DNA from: JASHUC01 sp963849095
Lineage (GTDB): Bacteria; Pseudomonadota; Gammaproteobacteria; Steroidobacterales; Steroidobacteraceae
DNA length: 64,000 nucleotides
Assembly (NCBI GenBank): GCA_963849095.1
Contig: CAWKGA010000009.1
Coordinates: 124,001 to 188,000 of the forward strand
Reading direction: 5' to 3'
Below, in pieces: positions 8,958 to 17,203 of this stretch (within the stretch, counting starts at the first letter, position 1; the number at the start of each line of letters is the position of its first letter). A model generated the notes under the pieces. The model had not been told where the DNA came from. It saw only the letters and a program-made list of their open reading frames with translations, and made no database searches. The position numbers and the translations under genes were made by a program.

Positions 8958-9298
8958 AGCGCGATCGACCACCGAGACTCGCCACCTGGCTTCTGGACCA
9001 TCTCGGCGACCGGTACCGCCGCGACGCGCTCATCGGGGATTTGACGGAGGAGTATCGGCGCGGACGCTCGGGAGGCTGGTACTGGCGGCAAGCTCTCTGG
9101 GCTCTCGCCGAGAGGTGCCGTACTCCGTCGCCGCGGCGCCACGGGTTGCTCCTGCTGGTCTGGTGGTGGAGCCTACTGGTCTTTGCGACCCTCCAGTGGA
9201 AGTGGCCTATTCTCATCTTCGCGCTGGACCCGAGTCCTTATTTGCTATACCGCAGAAAGCAGAAGCAGAGAGGTAGGCAGGGTCAGTGCGCTCCCTGA
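8954..9298 (+). CDS. Small protein with permease-prefix-like domain
   Basis: This is a ~114-residue protein read from a TTG that overlaps the PadR stop; a GTG at 8918 is an alternative start. Residues ~10-45 hold L-G-D-R-Y-R-R-D-A-L-I-G-D-L-T-E-E-Y then W-Y-W-R-Q-A-L, the motif found in front of some ABC-type permeases (permease prefix domain 2, often next to PadR genes). One hydrophobic helix follows (L-L-L-L-V-W-W-W-S-L-L-V-F), then a basic tail. No permease domain is present. The same motif recurs at the start of the next protein. Confidence 0.6.
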   Translation: MKRDRPPRLATWLLDHLGDRYRRDALIGDLTEEYRRGRSGGWYWRQALWALAERCRTPSPRRHGLLLLVWWWSLLVFATLQWKWPILIFALDPSPYLLYRRKQKQRGRQGQCAP

Positions 9299-10299
9299 GA
9301 CTCGCGATGCTCGCGATCCGGATGCTGGAACTTCTTGGACCCCGGTACCGGCGCGAGGCACTCGCCGGAGACCTCGTCGAGGAAGTCCAACGGGGCCGGA
9401 CGGCGATTTGGCTTTGGAGCCAGGTACTCGGGGTCATCTGCACCGCTGTGGGATTGACCCTGCGAGACTGTGTGCGGCGGCTCTCCAGCTCGTTTGCGTT
9501 CGCAAGCGCCGCGCTTCTGGGTCGACGTCCACTCGTCGCGATGACACGCGCGCACGACAACCAGGCAGGCGATAGCTACGCGGCAAGCGCGTCGGCGCGC
9601 ACGGACGCGCCGATGCCGAGGCGATTGCGCAGGCACTGGCAGGATTATCGCGGTCTCCTCGCATTCCTGCTCTTGATGCTCGGCTTCCGCTCCGCGTGGG
9701 CCGATTGGGTGTATGTGCCCACCGGATCGATGAATCCCACGATCCTGGAAGGCGACCGCCTGCTCGTGGACAAGCACATCTACGGGTTGCGCGTGCCGTT
9801 CACGCTCGTCCACCTGACGTGGGGTGAGGATCCGGCGCGCGGCGACATCATCGTCTTTCGTTCGCCGGCGGACGGCATACAGCTGGTCAAGCGAGTGATC
9901 GCTGTTCCCGGCGATACGGTGGCGATGCATGCCGAGCAACTGATCGTGAACGGCGTCGCGGAACGATACGCGCCCGGCGATACTCGTGAATTGCAGACAC
10001 TGCTTGCGGCGACGCAGGCTCAGGATCCCACCGTTGTGCGGGAGTCCGGCATCGGGGTTGTGCACGACATCCTGCTATTGCCCGACCGCTGGGCACCTTC
10101 CACTTTGGGCCCGATGGTGATCCCCAAGGGAAGATACTTCGTGCTCGGCGACAACCGCGACAACAGCGCCGACTCGCGCTACATCGGGCTCGTGCCGCGG
10201 CGGAACATCTTCGGCCGGGCCACGCGCGTCATCGTGTCCTTGAATCCCGACCGGTACTACCTCCCCCGCTCCGCGCGCCTGCTGAAGTCGCTGTACTGA
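9286..10299 (+). CDS. Signal peptidase I with N-terminal permease-prefix-like domain
   Basis: This 337-residue protein starts at a GTG. Residues ~13-50 (L-G-P-R-Y-R-R-E-A-L-A-G-D-L-V-E-E, then W-L-W-S-Q-V-L) match the preceding small protein. After a linker come one transmembrane helix (~123-135) and a complete type I signal peptidase domain: the nucleophile in P-T-G-S-M-N-P-T (Ser ~148), the general base Lys in V-K-R-V-I-A-V-P-G-D (~202), and G-D-N-R-D-N-S-A-D-S-R. It should cleave secretory signal peptides outside the inner membrane. The fused N-terminal domain and the PadR operon suggest a specialised paralog, not the housekeeping lepB. Confidence 0.85.
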   Translation: MRSLRLAMLAIRMLELLGPRYRREALAGDLVEEVQRGRTAIWLWSQVLGVICTAVGLTLRDCVRRLSSSFAFASAALLGRRPLVAMTRAHDNQAGDSYAASASARTDAPMPRRLRRHWQDYRGLLAFLLLMLGFRSAWADWVYVPTGSMNPTILEGDRLLVDKHIYGLRVPFTLVHLTWGEDPARGDIIVFRSPADGIQLVKRVIAVPGDTVAMHAEQLIVNGVAERYAPGDTRELQTLLAATQAQDPTVVRESGIGVVHDILLLPDRWAPSTLGPMVIPKGRYFVLGDNRDNSADSRYIGLVPRRNIFGRATRVIVSLNPDRYYLPRSARLLKSLY

Positions 10300-10358
10300 C
10301 GCCGGCGGAAATATTTTCCGGCGGCTGTCCGAGCTGCACTCCCGATTGCGCATACTCG

Positions 10359-10964
10359 GTGGGAGAAGCACTCGATATGGCCCGGTTCCCACCCCTCGTC
10401 GACACTCGCATCCTCAGGCCCGTCGAAACGGCGCTCGCGCTGGAGCTCGTGCACGAGATGGATCTCCTGCGCCTGAAAACGATTGCCCGGCTGCACGCCC
10501 GGGGACTCCCGCCCGATGTGAGCTGGGAGGACCTGCTTCAGGAGGCCTTCACGCGGGTTCTCGTCGGGTCGCGCCGGCAGCCGGAGGGCGTGACCACCGT
10601 GCCGTTCCTGGCGGGCGTCATGCGGAGCCTCAAATCCGAGCACTGGCGCCGCGTGCATGCACGGCCGGGCTCTCCCGGAACGTTGGGACTCGATCGGCCG
10701 AGCGTCGACTCCCGGGAAATCGATCTGCCCGATCCGTCGCCGGACCCCGAACGCTCGCTGGTTGCGCAGCAAGAGCTCACCGCGATCCACCGGCTCTTCG
10801 CCGACGACGCCGTCGCGCTGCAGATCATCACCGGCCTCGGCGACGGACTCTCGGCGGAGAGGATCCGCTCCAACTACCGCATTTCCAAGACGGACTACGA
10901 TTCGGCGCGCAAGCGCATGCGTCGCAGGCTGCTCCGGGAGGGACTGACATGCGCGCCAACGTGA
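10359..10964 (+). CDS. Sigma-70-like (ECF-type) factor, copy 1
   Basis: A 201-residue protein with a region-2-like part (W-E-D-L-L-Q-E-A-F-T-R-V-L, then F-L-A-G-V-M-R-S-L) and a region-4-like helix-turn-helix near the end (I-R-S-N-Y-R-I-S-K-T-D-Y-D-S-A-R-K-R-M-R-R). This is the layout of small alternative sigma factors, though conservation to classical ECF groups is modest. Its closest relative in the window is the protein at 25503-26108. A small partner gene overlaps its 3' end by 16 bp. A MerR regulator follows 100 bp further on. Confidence 0.7.
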   Translation: MGEALDMARFPPLVDTRILRPVETALALELVHEMDLLRLKTIARLHARGLPPDVSWEDLLQEAFTRVLVGSRRQPEGVTTVPFLAGVMRSLKSEHWRRVHARPGSPGTLGLDRPSVDSREIDLPDPSPDPERSLVAQQELTAIHRLFADDAVALQIITGLGDGLSAERIRSNYRISKTDYDSARKRMRRRLLREGLTCAPT

Positions 10965-11320
10965 AAGACACTTCGCCCGAGCGGGCGCTCGCGCGCATCT
11001 TGCAAGCTCTGGAGAAAGAGCTGGTCGAGGCATCGGACGAGGAGATCCTGGCGGCGGCTGAAGACCTCGGCATGGACCCGCGGACGCGGGGGTCAGCTGC
11101 TTTCGCAGGCCTGAAGTACCCTTCGCAGTGGCATTTGGCGGATTACTTCGCGTTTGAGGGGTTTGGGACCGTGGCCGATTTTCTCCGGCATGACGACTAT
11201 CAGAGCGTGCCCGTCAGCGAGCCGGGCCCTCGCCCCACCCGGACCAAGACCAAGCGCAAGGCGCGGCGCGCCAAGCGATCCGGAATTCCGCGGGCGGAGA
11301 AGGATTCCGGCGACAGTTGA
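10949..11320 (+). CDS. Small conserved partner protein of sigma-like factor, copy 1
   Basis: A 123-residue protein of unknown function, read from an ATG inside the end of the sigma-like gene. Residues ~27-50 (E-A-S-D-E-E-I-L-A-A-A-E-D-L-G-M-D-P then R-G-S-A-A-F) closely match the product of 26105-26374, which sits in the same position behind the second sigma-like gene. The C-terminal third is strongly basic (K-T-K-R-K-A-R-R-A-K-R), suggesting nucleic-acid contact. An anti-sigma or co-regulator role is inference from the conserved pairing only. Confidence 0.65.
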   Translation: MRANVKDTSPERALARILQALEKELVEASDEEILAAAEDLGMDPRTRGSAAFAGLKYPSQWHLADYFAFEGFGTVADFLRHDDYQSVPVSEPGPRPTRTKTKRKARRAKRSGIPRAEKDSGDS

Positions 11321-11380
11321 GCCGCCGCCCCCCGGTCTCCGCATCAGCCGCGCACGCACCCCGAGCGGGCGGCGCCCAAC

Positions 11381-11411
11381 TTGACCCGGACCTTGGGTCA
11401 TGGCTTACCCT
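11381..11411 (+). promoter_or_regulatory. MerR-type promoter/operator in front of MerR copy 1
   Basis: TTGACC (11381-11386) and TACCCT (11406-11411) are separated by 19 bp, the long spacer used by MerR-activated promoters. The spacer carries the near-palindrome GACCTTGGGTC (11389-11399). Transcription would begin only a few bases before the ATG at 11422, so the mRNA is almost leaderless. The same arrangement precedes MerR copy 2. Confidence 0.65.
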
Positions 11412-11421
11412 CCACGGCTGC

Positions 11422-13017
11422 ATGGCAAAGCTGCGAAAAACCAATGCGCTCCGCGCCTCGGAATGTGCCCGCCGGATGGGTCTCACCGTACGAGCCCTGC
11501 GCGTTTACGAGCGCTACCGCCTCATCGTGCCCCGGCGGTCATCGAAGGGCTGGCGCCTGTACGGGCCGGCGGAATTGACCCGGCTCGCCGCCATTGCGGC
11601 CCTCAAAGGCCTCGGCCTGACGCTCGCGCAGATCCGGGAAACGCTCACCGGGAAATCGCCTTCCCTGGCGTGCATCCTCCGCGTGCAACTCGAGATCTGG
11701 CGCTCCCGGAAGGCTGCGACGGACAAGGTGGTCCGGCAGATCGACGCGGCGCTCGGCAAGCTCCAAGACCACGAGCGGCTGTCGATCGACGAGCTATCCA
11801 CGCTCCTGCGGAACATCGACATGACTGATTTGACAGCCATCTCGCGGGAGATCGTGAGCGAGATGTTCACGGGCGATGAGCTGACGGAATGGCGCGCCCA
11901 CGACGCGACTCTCCCCCGGTCAGACGTGACGAAGGGCCGCGAGCTCTTCCAGCTCTCACTTCCGATCGCCACGGAATACCGCCGTCTGATGGAGCTTGGA
12001 GCGTCCCCGGCGTCCGCAGAAGCGCAACAGCTGCTGAGGAAGCACAACGCGCTCGCTCAGAAATCCGGATTCCGCAAGCAGTTTCTCGCGCGTGCAAGCT
12101 GGAATCCCGAGCTGGCGCGCAAGGTGTACGCCTACGGCAACCGATTGTGGGACCGGGTCTCGGCTGCGGATCGCGCCGCGGCGAATGGAAGTCTCATCGA
12201 CTACATGTTGGCCGTCCGCGAGGCCTCCAAGTGGTGGCGCTCGCTCGAGAAGCTGCTGGAGCTTGCGAAGGGGCTGACGGCACGCGAGGCGCTCCTCGAC
12301 TCAGCCGCGGCCGAGGAGCTGGCAACACGCTTCATCCGGCTGTGCCGCGTCAATGGCCTCGGCGACGCCTCGGAATACGCCCGCTGGCAAGTCCACTTTG
12401 GCGCGAGCAAGCAGGGGGGTCGATGGGCGCACTACGACGACGCCACGTGCGCCGGATGGGAGTATCTGAGCAACGCGGTGCTGGCGCTCAGGGGAGAGCC
12501 GCCGGGTCGTGAGATCGCCGCCGTGCGCGAAGACAGCGCGAGCTCAAGGAACGCGAGCGACATGCAGCGCTACAGAAGCCCGGACGGGACGTTCGCCTTG
12601 GACATCCCCACGCATTGGCGACCTTTCCCACCCGTGCGGACCAACAGCCCCTTCGAGGTCATCAGGTTCGCATCCTATCGGGACGGAAGCCATCTCTTGA
12701 TCATCTTTCGCGGACGCTTCGGTCCCCGGCAGACCCTCGATGAGCGCTGCGCTCATGTGCAGAGCATATTGCGGGACAAGGGTTTCGGGAACTTCGCTTC
12801 CGCCGACACAGCGATCGGACCCCGCGCCGCGCGCACGCTCGACTTCGATAGGCCCCAGGGCAGCGCGACCTGGAGTTGCCGCGAATACTTCCTCACCGAG
12901 GGGAGAGTGACCTACACGCTCGGATTCGGCACGACGAACAAGGCCGGCATGTTCGATCTGTACGATCGGATCGCTCAGAGCTTCGAGATCCTCGAGCAGG
13001 ATCAGGCAGCGGCGTGA
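11422..13017 (+). CDS. MerR family regulator with large C-terminal part, copy 1
   Basis: A 531-residue protein. Residues ~8-75 are a MerR winged helix (A-R-R-M-G-L-T-V-R-A-L-R-V-Y-E-R-Y, then G-W-R-L-Y-G-P-A-E-L and G-L-T-L-A-Q-I-R-E), followed by a long dimerisation helix. The middle (~150-330) resembles the TipAS-type sensor helices of TipA-like regulators. The last ~140 residues (Y-R-S-P-D-G-T-F-A-L-D-I-P-T-H-W) look like a PsbP/DcrB-type lipoprotein-like domain, unusual in a MerR protein. I chose the ATG at 11422 because upstream in-frame starts fall in the promoter. It probably controls its own promoter. Inducer unknown. Confidence 0.8.
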   Translation: MAKLRKTNALRASECARRMGLTVRALRVYERYRLIVPRRSSKGWRLYGPAELTRLAAIAALKGLGLTLAQIRETLTGKSPSLACILRVQLEIWRSRKAATDKVVRQIDAALGKLQDHERLSIDELSTLLRNIDMTDLTAISREIVSEMFTGDELTEWRAHDATLPRSDVTKGRELFQLSLPIATEYRRLMELGASPASAEAQQLLRKHNALAQKSGFRKQFLARASWNPELARKVYAYGNRLWDRVSAADRAAANGSLIDYMLAVREASKWWRSLEKLLELAKGLTAREALLDSAAAEELATRFIRLCRVNGLGDASEYARWQVHFGASKQGGRWAHYDDATCAGWEYLSNAVLALRGEPPGREIAAVREDSASSRNASDMQRYRSPDGTFALDIPTHWRPFPPVRTNSPFEVIRFASYRDGSHLLIIFRGRFGPRQTLDERCAHVQSILRDKGFGNFASADTAIGPRAARTLDFDRPQGSATWSCREYFLTEGRVTYTLGFGTTNKAGMFDLYDRIAQSFEILEQDQAAA

Positions 13018-13045
13018 GGCCTGGGCTACGGTCCGGACCCGACCT

Positions 13046-14194
13046 TTACCGGTAATCGCCCTCCCAGAGCGAGTGCAGAAAGCGGGCGAGGGGAACGATG
13101 TCTATCCCCTCGACGCGTCGCGGCCGGTTTTCCAGGCAGACGCAGAGGTAGCGCTTTGCGAGCCCTTCCTCCTTGAAGGCATGGAGCGAGCGCAAATCGT
13201 GTCCGCCGATCGAGCGCTTGGCCTTGACCTCGATCGCCGTATGCTCGCCGAGTAGGAAATCCACCTCGAAACCGGACGCCGAGCGCCAGTGGTGGATTGG
13301 CTCGCCGGAAAGGTAGTCGCGATAGCAGTGGAGCTCGTGAGCGACGTACGTCTCCAGCGCAGTGCCGAATTCGGGCGTGTCCGGCAGGAAGAGCCGCCCC
13401 TGGAGCTGTCCGACAACCCCCACGTCAAAGAAGTAGTATTTCGACGAGACTAGTGGCTTGCGCGTGCGTGAGGTGCGCCAGGCGGGAACTTCCTCGAGAA
13501 GCAGCGTGTCGCGCAGTATCTCGAAGTACTCGTAAACGGTGGTACGCGGCACCTGAGCATCGTTCGCGACCTCCGTGAAGTTGACGACAGTGCCGTTGCA
13601 TTGCGCGGCGACCCGCAGGAACCGGCTGAAGGCGGGGACGCTGCGTGTCGCGCCTTCCGCGACAATCTCCTGCTGAAGATACGCGCCGCAATAGGCTTGA
13701 AGATCCGACTTCGGATCGTCCGAAAAGTAGATGGAAGGCAGCAGCCCTCGATTCAGCGCGCGAGCCAGGTCGAAGTGGGTCCCGAGCTCGCGCGCGCTGA
13801 GCGGGCGGAGGTGCCGCACCCGCGCCCGCCCGCCGAGCAAATTGACACCTCCGCCGCGCAGCTTGCGCGCGCTCGATCCCGTCAAGAGGAATCGCACGCC
13901 GCGACTTTCGATCAGCCGGTGGACCTCGTTGAGCAGACCCGGCAGGCGCTGAATCTCATCGATCACGACGAGTTCATCCTTCGCTCGCAGCTCCTGCTCT
14001 AGCCTGGCAGGGTTCAGGCTGAGCTCGAGGTAGACGGAGCTATCGAGCAGGTCGTAGACACGCGCCTTGGCGAGGGAGTGCCGAATGAGGTAGCTCTTCC
14101 CCGTCTGCCGAGGCCCGAACAGAAAGTGCGACTTCCGCGCCACGAGGCGCGATAAGTCGAGGAGTCGGGGCAGAGATGGAGGGGTGGTGCCCAC
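13046..14194 (-). CDS. AAA ATPase with DUF4143 domain
   Basis: This 382-residue protein has a Walker A, F-G-P-R-Q-T-G-K-S, at residues ~27-34, a Walker B in E-L-V-V-I-D-E-I-Q-R-L-P, and L-L-T-G-S-S-A-R-K-L (sensor). The C-terminal DUF4143 domain ends in a nuclease-like motif (E-V-D-F-L-L, then A-I-E-V-K-A-K). Proteins of this family are widespread, often horizontally moved, and of unknown function. The E-V-K resembles a PD-(D/E)xK core. It is divergently placed with 6 bp to spare from a short gene-free region and has no operon partner. Confidence 0.85.
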   Translation of the reverse strand: MGTTPPSLPRLLDLSRLVARKSHFLFGPRQTGKSYLIRHSLAKARVYDLLDSSVYLELSLNPARLEQELRAKDELVVIDEIQRLPGLLNEVHRLIESRGVRFLLTGSSARKLRGGGVNLLGGRARVRHLRPLSARELGTHFDLARALNRGLLPSIYFSDDPKSDLQAYCGAYLQQEIVAEGATRSVPAFSRFLRVAAQCNGTVVNFTEVANDAQVPRTTVYEYFEILRDTLLLEEVPAWRTSRTRKPLVSSKYYFFDVGVVGQLQGRLFLPDTPEFGTALETYVAHELHCYRDYLSGEPIHHWRSASGFEVDFLLGEHTAIEVKAKRSIGGHDLRSLHAFKEEGLAKRYLCVCLENRPRRVEGIDIVPLARFLHSLWEGDYR

Positions 14195-14284
14195 AGAGGA
14201 GTGTCGAAAGAGTCGTCATATATCATGACAAATGACGACTCTGTCGTCAAATGGCCCCGGCCTACCTCACTGAAGGACGAGGCA

Positions 14285-14791
14285 CTAGGCTCCCGCGTCG
14301 CGCGCCTCATCCGGAGCCACGGGACGTTGATTCTCGTTTGTGGCGCCCATCTTGGCGGCCCGATGGATCGCTTTGCGCACTCTATTGTACGTGCCACAGC
14401 GGCAGATGTTGGTCATCGCCGTGTCGATATCCGCATCACTCGGATTCGGCGTCTGCGCGAGCAGCGCCGCCGCCGTCAGGATCATGCCCGATTGACAGTA
14501 GCCGCACTGCGGCACGCTCTCCGCAATCCAGGCCTTCTGCACCGGATGACTCTTGTCGCTCGACAGGCCCTCGATGGTAAGGATCGACTTGCCCTCCATC
14601 GAGCCCAGATTCAACAAACAGCTGCGCACGGGCCGGCCTTCGAGCAATACGGTGCAGGCGCCGCACAGACCGATTCCGCAGCCGAACTTTGTCCCGGTCA
14701 GGCCGAGCTCGTCGCGCAACACCCACAGGAGCGGCGTGTCCGCTTCCGCGTCGATGCTGTGATTCACTCCGTTGACGTTGAGGGTGACCAT
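14285..14791 (-). CDS. 2Fe-2S subunit of an isoquinoline 1-oxidoreductase-like enzyme
   Basis: A 168-residue small subunit with two [2Fe-2S] centres: plant-ferredoxin-type C-G-I-G-L-C-G-A-C with a later Cys, and the second cluster C-G-Y-C with I-C-R-C-G-T-Y. This is the IorA/CoxS fold that carries electrons from the molybdenum subunit. The start is the ATG 3 bp after the stop of the large-subunit gene; the longer upstream frame lies inside that gene. The order large-then-small is the reverse of the commonest ior arrangement. Confidence 0.9.
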   Translation of the reverse strand: MVTLNVNGVNHSIDAEADTPLLWVLRDELGLTGTKFGCGIGLCGACTVLLEGRPVRSCLLNLGSMEGKSILTIEGLSSDKSHPVQKAWIAESVPQCGYCQSGMILTAAALLAQTPNPSDADIDTAMTNICRCGTYNRVRKAIHRAAKMGATNENQRPVAPDEARDAGA

Positions 14792-14793
14792 GC

Positions 14794-16950
14794 TCAGGCT
14801 CTCGCCGCGGTGAACGCGAGCTGATACTTGTTGAGCGGCAACGAGCGCAGGCGCCGGCCCATCGCCGCGGAAACGGCATTCGCCAATGCCGGAGCGATGG
14901 GACCCGTGCCCGGCTCGCCCACGCCGCCGGGTGCTGCGAGGCTCGGCACGATGTAGCAATCGACGCGCGGCATCTCGAGCAGGTTCACCATCTGATAGTC
15001 GTTGAAATTGCCCTGTGTGACGGCGCCGTCCTGCAGCGTGATCTCGCCGCGCAGCGCCGCAGCGAGACCGAACACCATTCCGCCTTCCAGCTGGGCCTTG
15101 ATGTTGTCCGGATGAACGGCGACCCCGCAGTCGATCGCCGTGACCACGCGGTGCACCGTGACTATCGGCTCCTTGACGGACACCTCGACGGCGGTGGCGA
15201 TGAAGCTGCCGAACGCGCCGAACGCTGCGATGCCGAGGAAGTGCCCTTCGGGTTGATGATCCCAACCGGCCTTTTGCGCGACGAGATCGAGAACTCCCAG
15301 CTGCCGCCGTGCGGCCTGCGAGTCGTGCTGCAAAAGGGCGCGGCGGAAGCGATAGGGGTCCTGCTTGGCCGCCAGCGCGAGCTCGTCGATGAAGCCCTCC
15401 ACCATGAAAGGATTGTGGGAGTCATTGACCGAGCGCCAGAAGCCGAAGCGCACGCCGATGTTCTCGTTCAGGCCGGTCACGTGGTAGTTCGGGATGTGAT
15501 AGTTCAGGTCCGACACCCCTTCTGTGAAGAAGGGTGGCCCTCCGGGCCGACCAAAGGACGGTGCCGAGGCACTGACCACCGCGCAGTCCAGCGCCACCAG
15601 CCTCCCGTCCGCGTCCAGGCCGCCGCGAAACCGGATGGCGGCGGCCGGGCGATAGAAGTCGTGGCGGATATCCTCCTCCCGGCTCCAGATCAGCTTCACC
15701 GGGCGGCCCGCGGTGGCCTTCGCCGCGGTGACCGCCTGCGTGACGAAATCGGCTTCCCCGCGGCGCCCGAAGCCTCCGCCGAGATACTGAACGTGGACGG
15801 CGACCCTCGCGGGCGGGCAACCCAGCACGCGGGCCGCAGCCAGCTGGGCCGCTTGAGGAGACTGTGTGCCGCACCAGACCTCGCCACCATCGGCGGTCAC
15901 CCGTGCCGTGCAGTTCATCGGCTCCATGCAGGCATGCGCCAGATACGGCACCTCGTACACCGACTCGAGTGTGCTCGCCGCATGCGTCAAAGCAGCGCGC
16001 GCATCCCCATCGTCTCGCGCCACTATCCCCGGTGCGTCGAAGCCCGCACGCAGCCGCTGCGAAACCTGGGCGCTATCCAGTCTCGCGAGCGGGCCGGGAT
16101 CGTACTCCACGCTGACCTTCTCGAGCGCCTTGCGTGCCTGCCAATAGGACCTCGCCACGACGACGACTCCATCCTCGAGCGGGACGGTGGCGTAATGGCC
16201 GCTGATATTCCTGCACGCGCTATCATCAAACGACTTGAGCTTTCCACCGAGAGTCGGGCAGGTCTTCACTGCCGCATACAGCATGTCGGGCAGTGTGATA
16301 TCGATGCCGAACCGGGCACTGCCATCCACCTTGTCGGGAATATCCACTCGCATAGGCGAGCTGCCGATCAGCTCGAATCGGCCGGGCGGCTTGAGAGGCG
16401 GGCTCTCGGGTACGGGTAAGCGAGCCGCGAGCCTCGCGACGCTCCCGAAGGAGCGTTTTCGTCCGCTCGGCCGATGAATGATGTAGCCGTTCTCTGCGCT
16501 GCAGTCCGCGGCCGACACCCTCCAGGTGTGCGCTGCCGCCTCCACGAGCATGGTCCGCCCAGCCGCGCCGATCCTGCGCAGCTCCGCGTACCAGCCACGG
16601 ACGGAGAAGCTCCCCACGGTCGACTGCTGGCCGAGCAGGGGGTTGTCGTAGATGGCGGCGGCCGGCGCGTCCACGACCCTGAGCCGTTGCCAGTTCCCGC
16701 CCAGCTCCTCCATGATGATCATGGGCATGGCCGTGTGGCCGCCTTGCCCCATTTCCACCGCGGGCGTGACGATCGTGATGCTCTCATCCTCGCCGATCTG
16801 CAGAAACGCGGAAGGAGATCTCGGAGCGCGGTGAACGGCCTCCCTCGCTCGCCCGCTCCCGCCCTCTTGCGCGGGCAGCTCAAGACTCAGGGCCAGCCCC
16901 CCGAAGGCGGTGGCCGTGCATACGAACTCCCGACGGCTGATGGACGTCAT
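14794..16950 (-). CDS. Molybdopterin-binding large subunit, isoquinoline 1-oxidoreductase-like
   Basis: A 718-residue protein. The N terminus has a twin-arginine signal (S-R-R-E-F, then a hydrophobic stretch), so the enzyme is exported folded to the periplasm. The rest matches the xanthine-oxidase-type molybdopterin domain: G-Q-G-G-H-T-A near residue 65, L-G-G-G-F-G-R-R-G, and G-G-V-G-E-P-G-T-G-P with the catalytic Glu near the end. Family members hydroxylate N-heterocycles or oxidise aldehydes and pass electrons to a cytochrome. No cytochrome subunit or Mo-insertion chaperone lies nearby. Confidence 0.88.
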   Translation of the reverse strand: MTSISRREFVCTATAFGGLALSLELPAQEGGSGRAREAVHRAPRSPSAFLQIGEDESITIVTPAVEMGQGGHTAMPMIIMEELGGNWQRLRVVDAPAAAIYDNPLLGQQSTVGSFSVRGWYAELRRIGAAGRTMLVEAAAHTWRVSAADCSAENGYIIHRPSGRKRSFGSVARLAARLPVPESPPLKPPGRFELIGSSPMRVDIPDKVDGSARFGIDITLPDMLYAAVKTCPTLGGKLKSFDDSACRNISGHYATVPLEDGVVVVARSYWQARKALEKVSVEYDPGPLARLDSAQVSQRLRAGFDAPGIVARDDGDARAALTHAASTLESVYEVPYLAHACMEPMNCTARVTADGGEVWCGTQSPQAAQLAAARVLGCPPARVAVHVQYLGGGFGRRGEADFVTQAVTAAKATAGRPVKLIWSREEDIRHDFYRPAAAIRFRGGLDADGRLVALDCAVVSASAPSFGRPGGPPFFTEGVSDLNYHIPNYHVTGLNENIGVRFGFWRSVNDSHNPFMVEGFIDELALAAKQDPYRFRRALLQHDSQAARRQLGVLDLVAQKAGWDHQPEGHFLGIAAFGAFGSFIATAVEVSVKEPIVTVHRVVTAIDCGVAVHPDNIKAQLEGGMVFGLAAALRGEITLQDGAVTQGNFNDYQMVNLLEMPRVDCYIVPSLAAPGGVGEPGTGPIAPALANAVSAAMGRRLRSLPLNKYQLAFTAARA

Positions 16951-17203
16951 CTCGGCTTGCCGGCACTGTCCCTAATCGCAGCTCGTGATATTACACGCTG
17001 GGGGGAGACGAAGTCGCGCGAACCTTTGACATAGATCATTAGAGGCCTTGAATGACCCCCAAATCGGATCACGGCCTGCGCAGGACGAGAGCGGCGTCGA
17101 GGTCCTAACTTCGGTTTAAGCGCAGCCATATCGCCGGCCGCTTCGGCCACGGTGCGAAGAGCGACCCGCACCGAAGTCGCGGCCACCCGGCGCCTGCGCG
17201 CCT
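16951..17203. other. Gene-free spacer between oxidoreductase and nSTAND gene
   Basis: About 250 bp between the upstream end of the oxidoreductase operon and the 3' end of the nSTAND gene. It must hold the promoter of the oxidoreductase operon, but no clear -35/-10 pair or terminator is visible to me. Confidence 0.4.
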
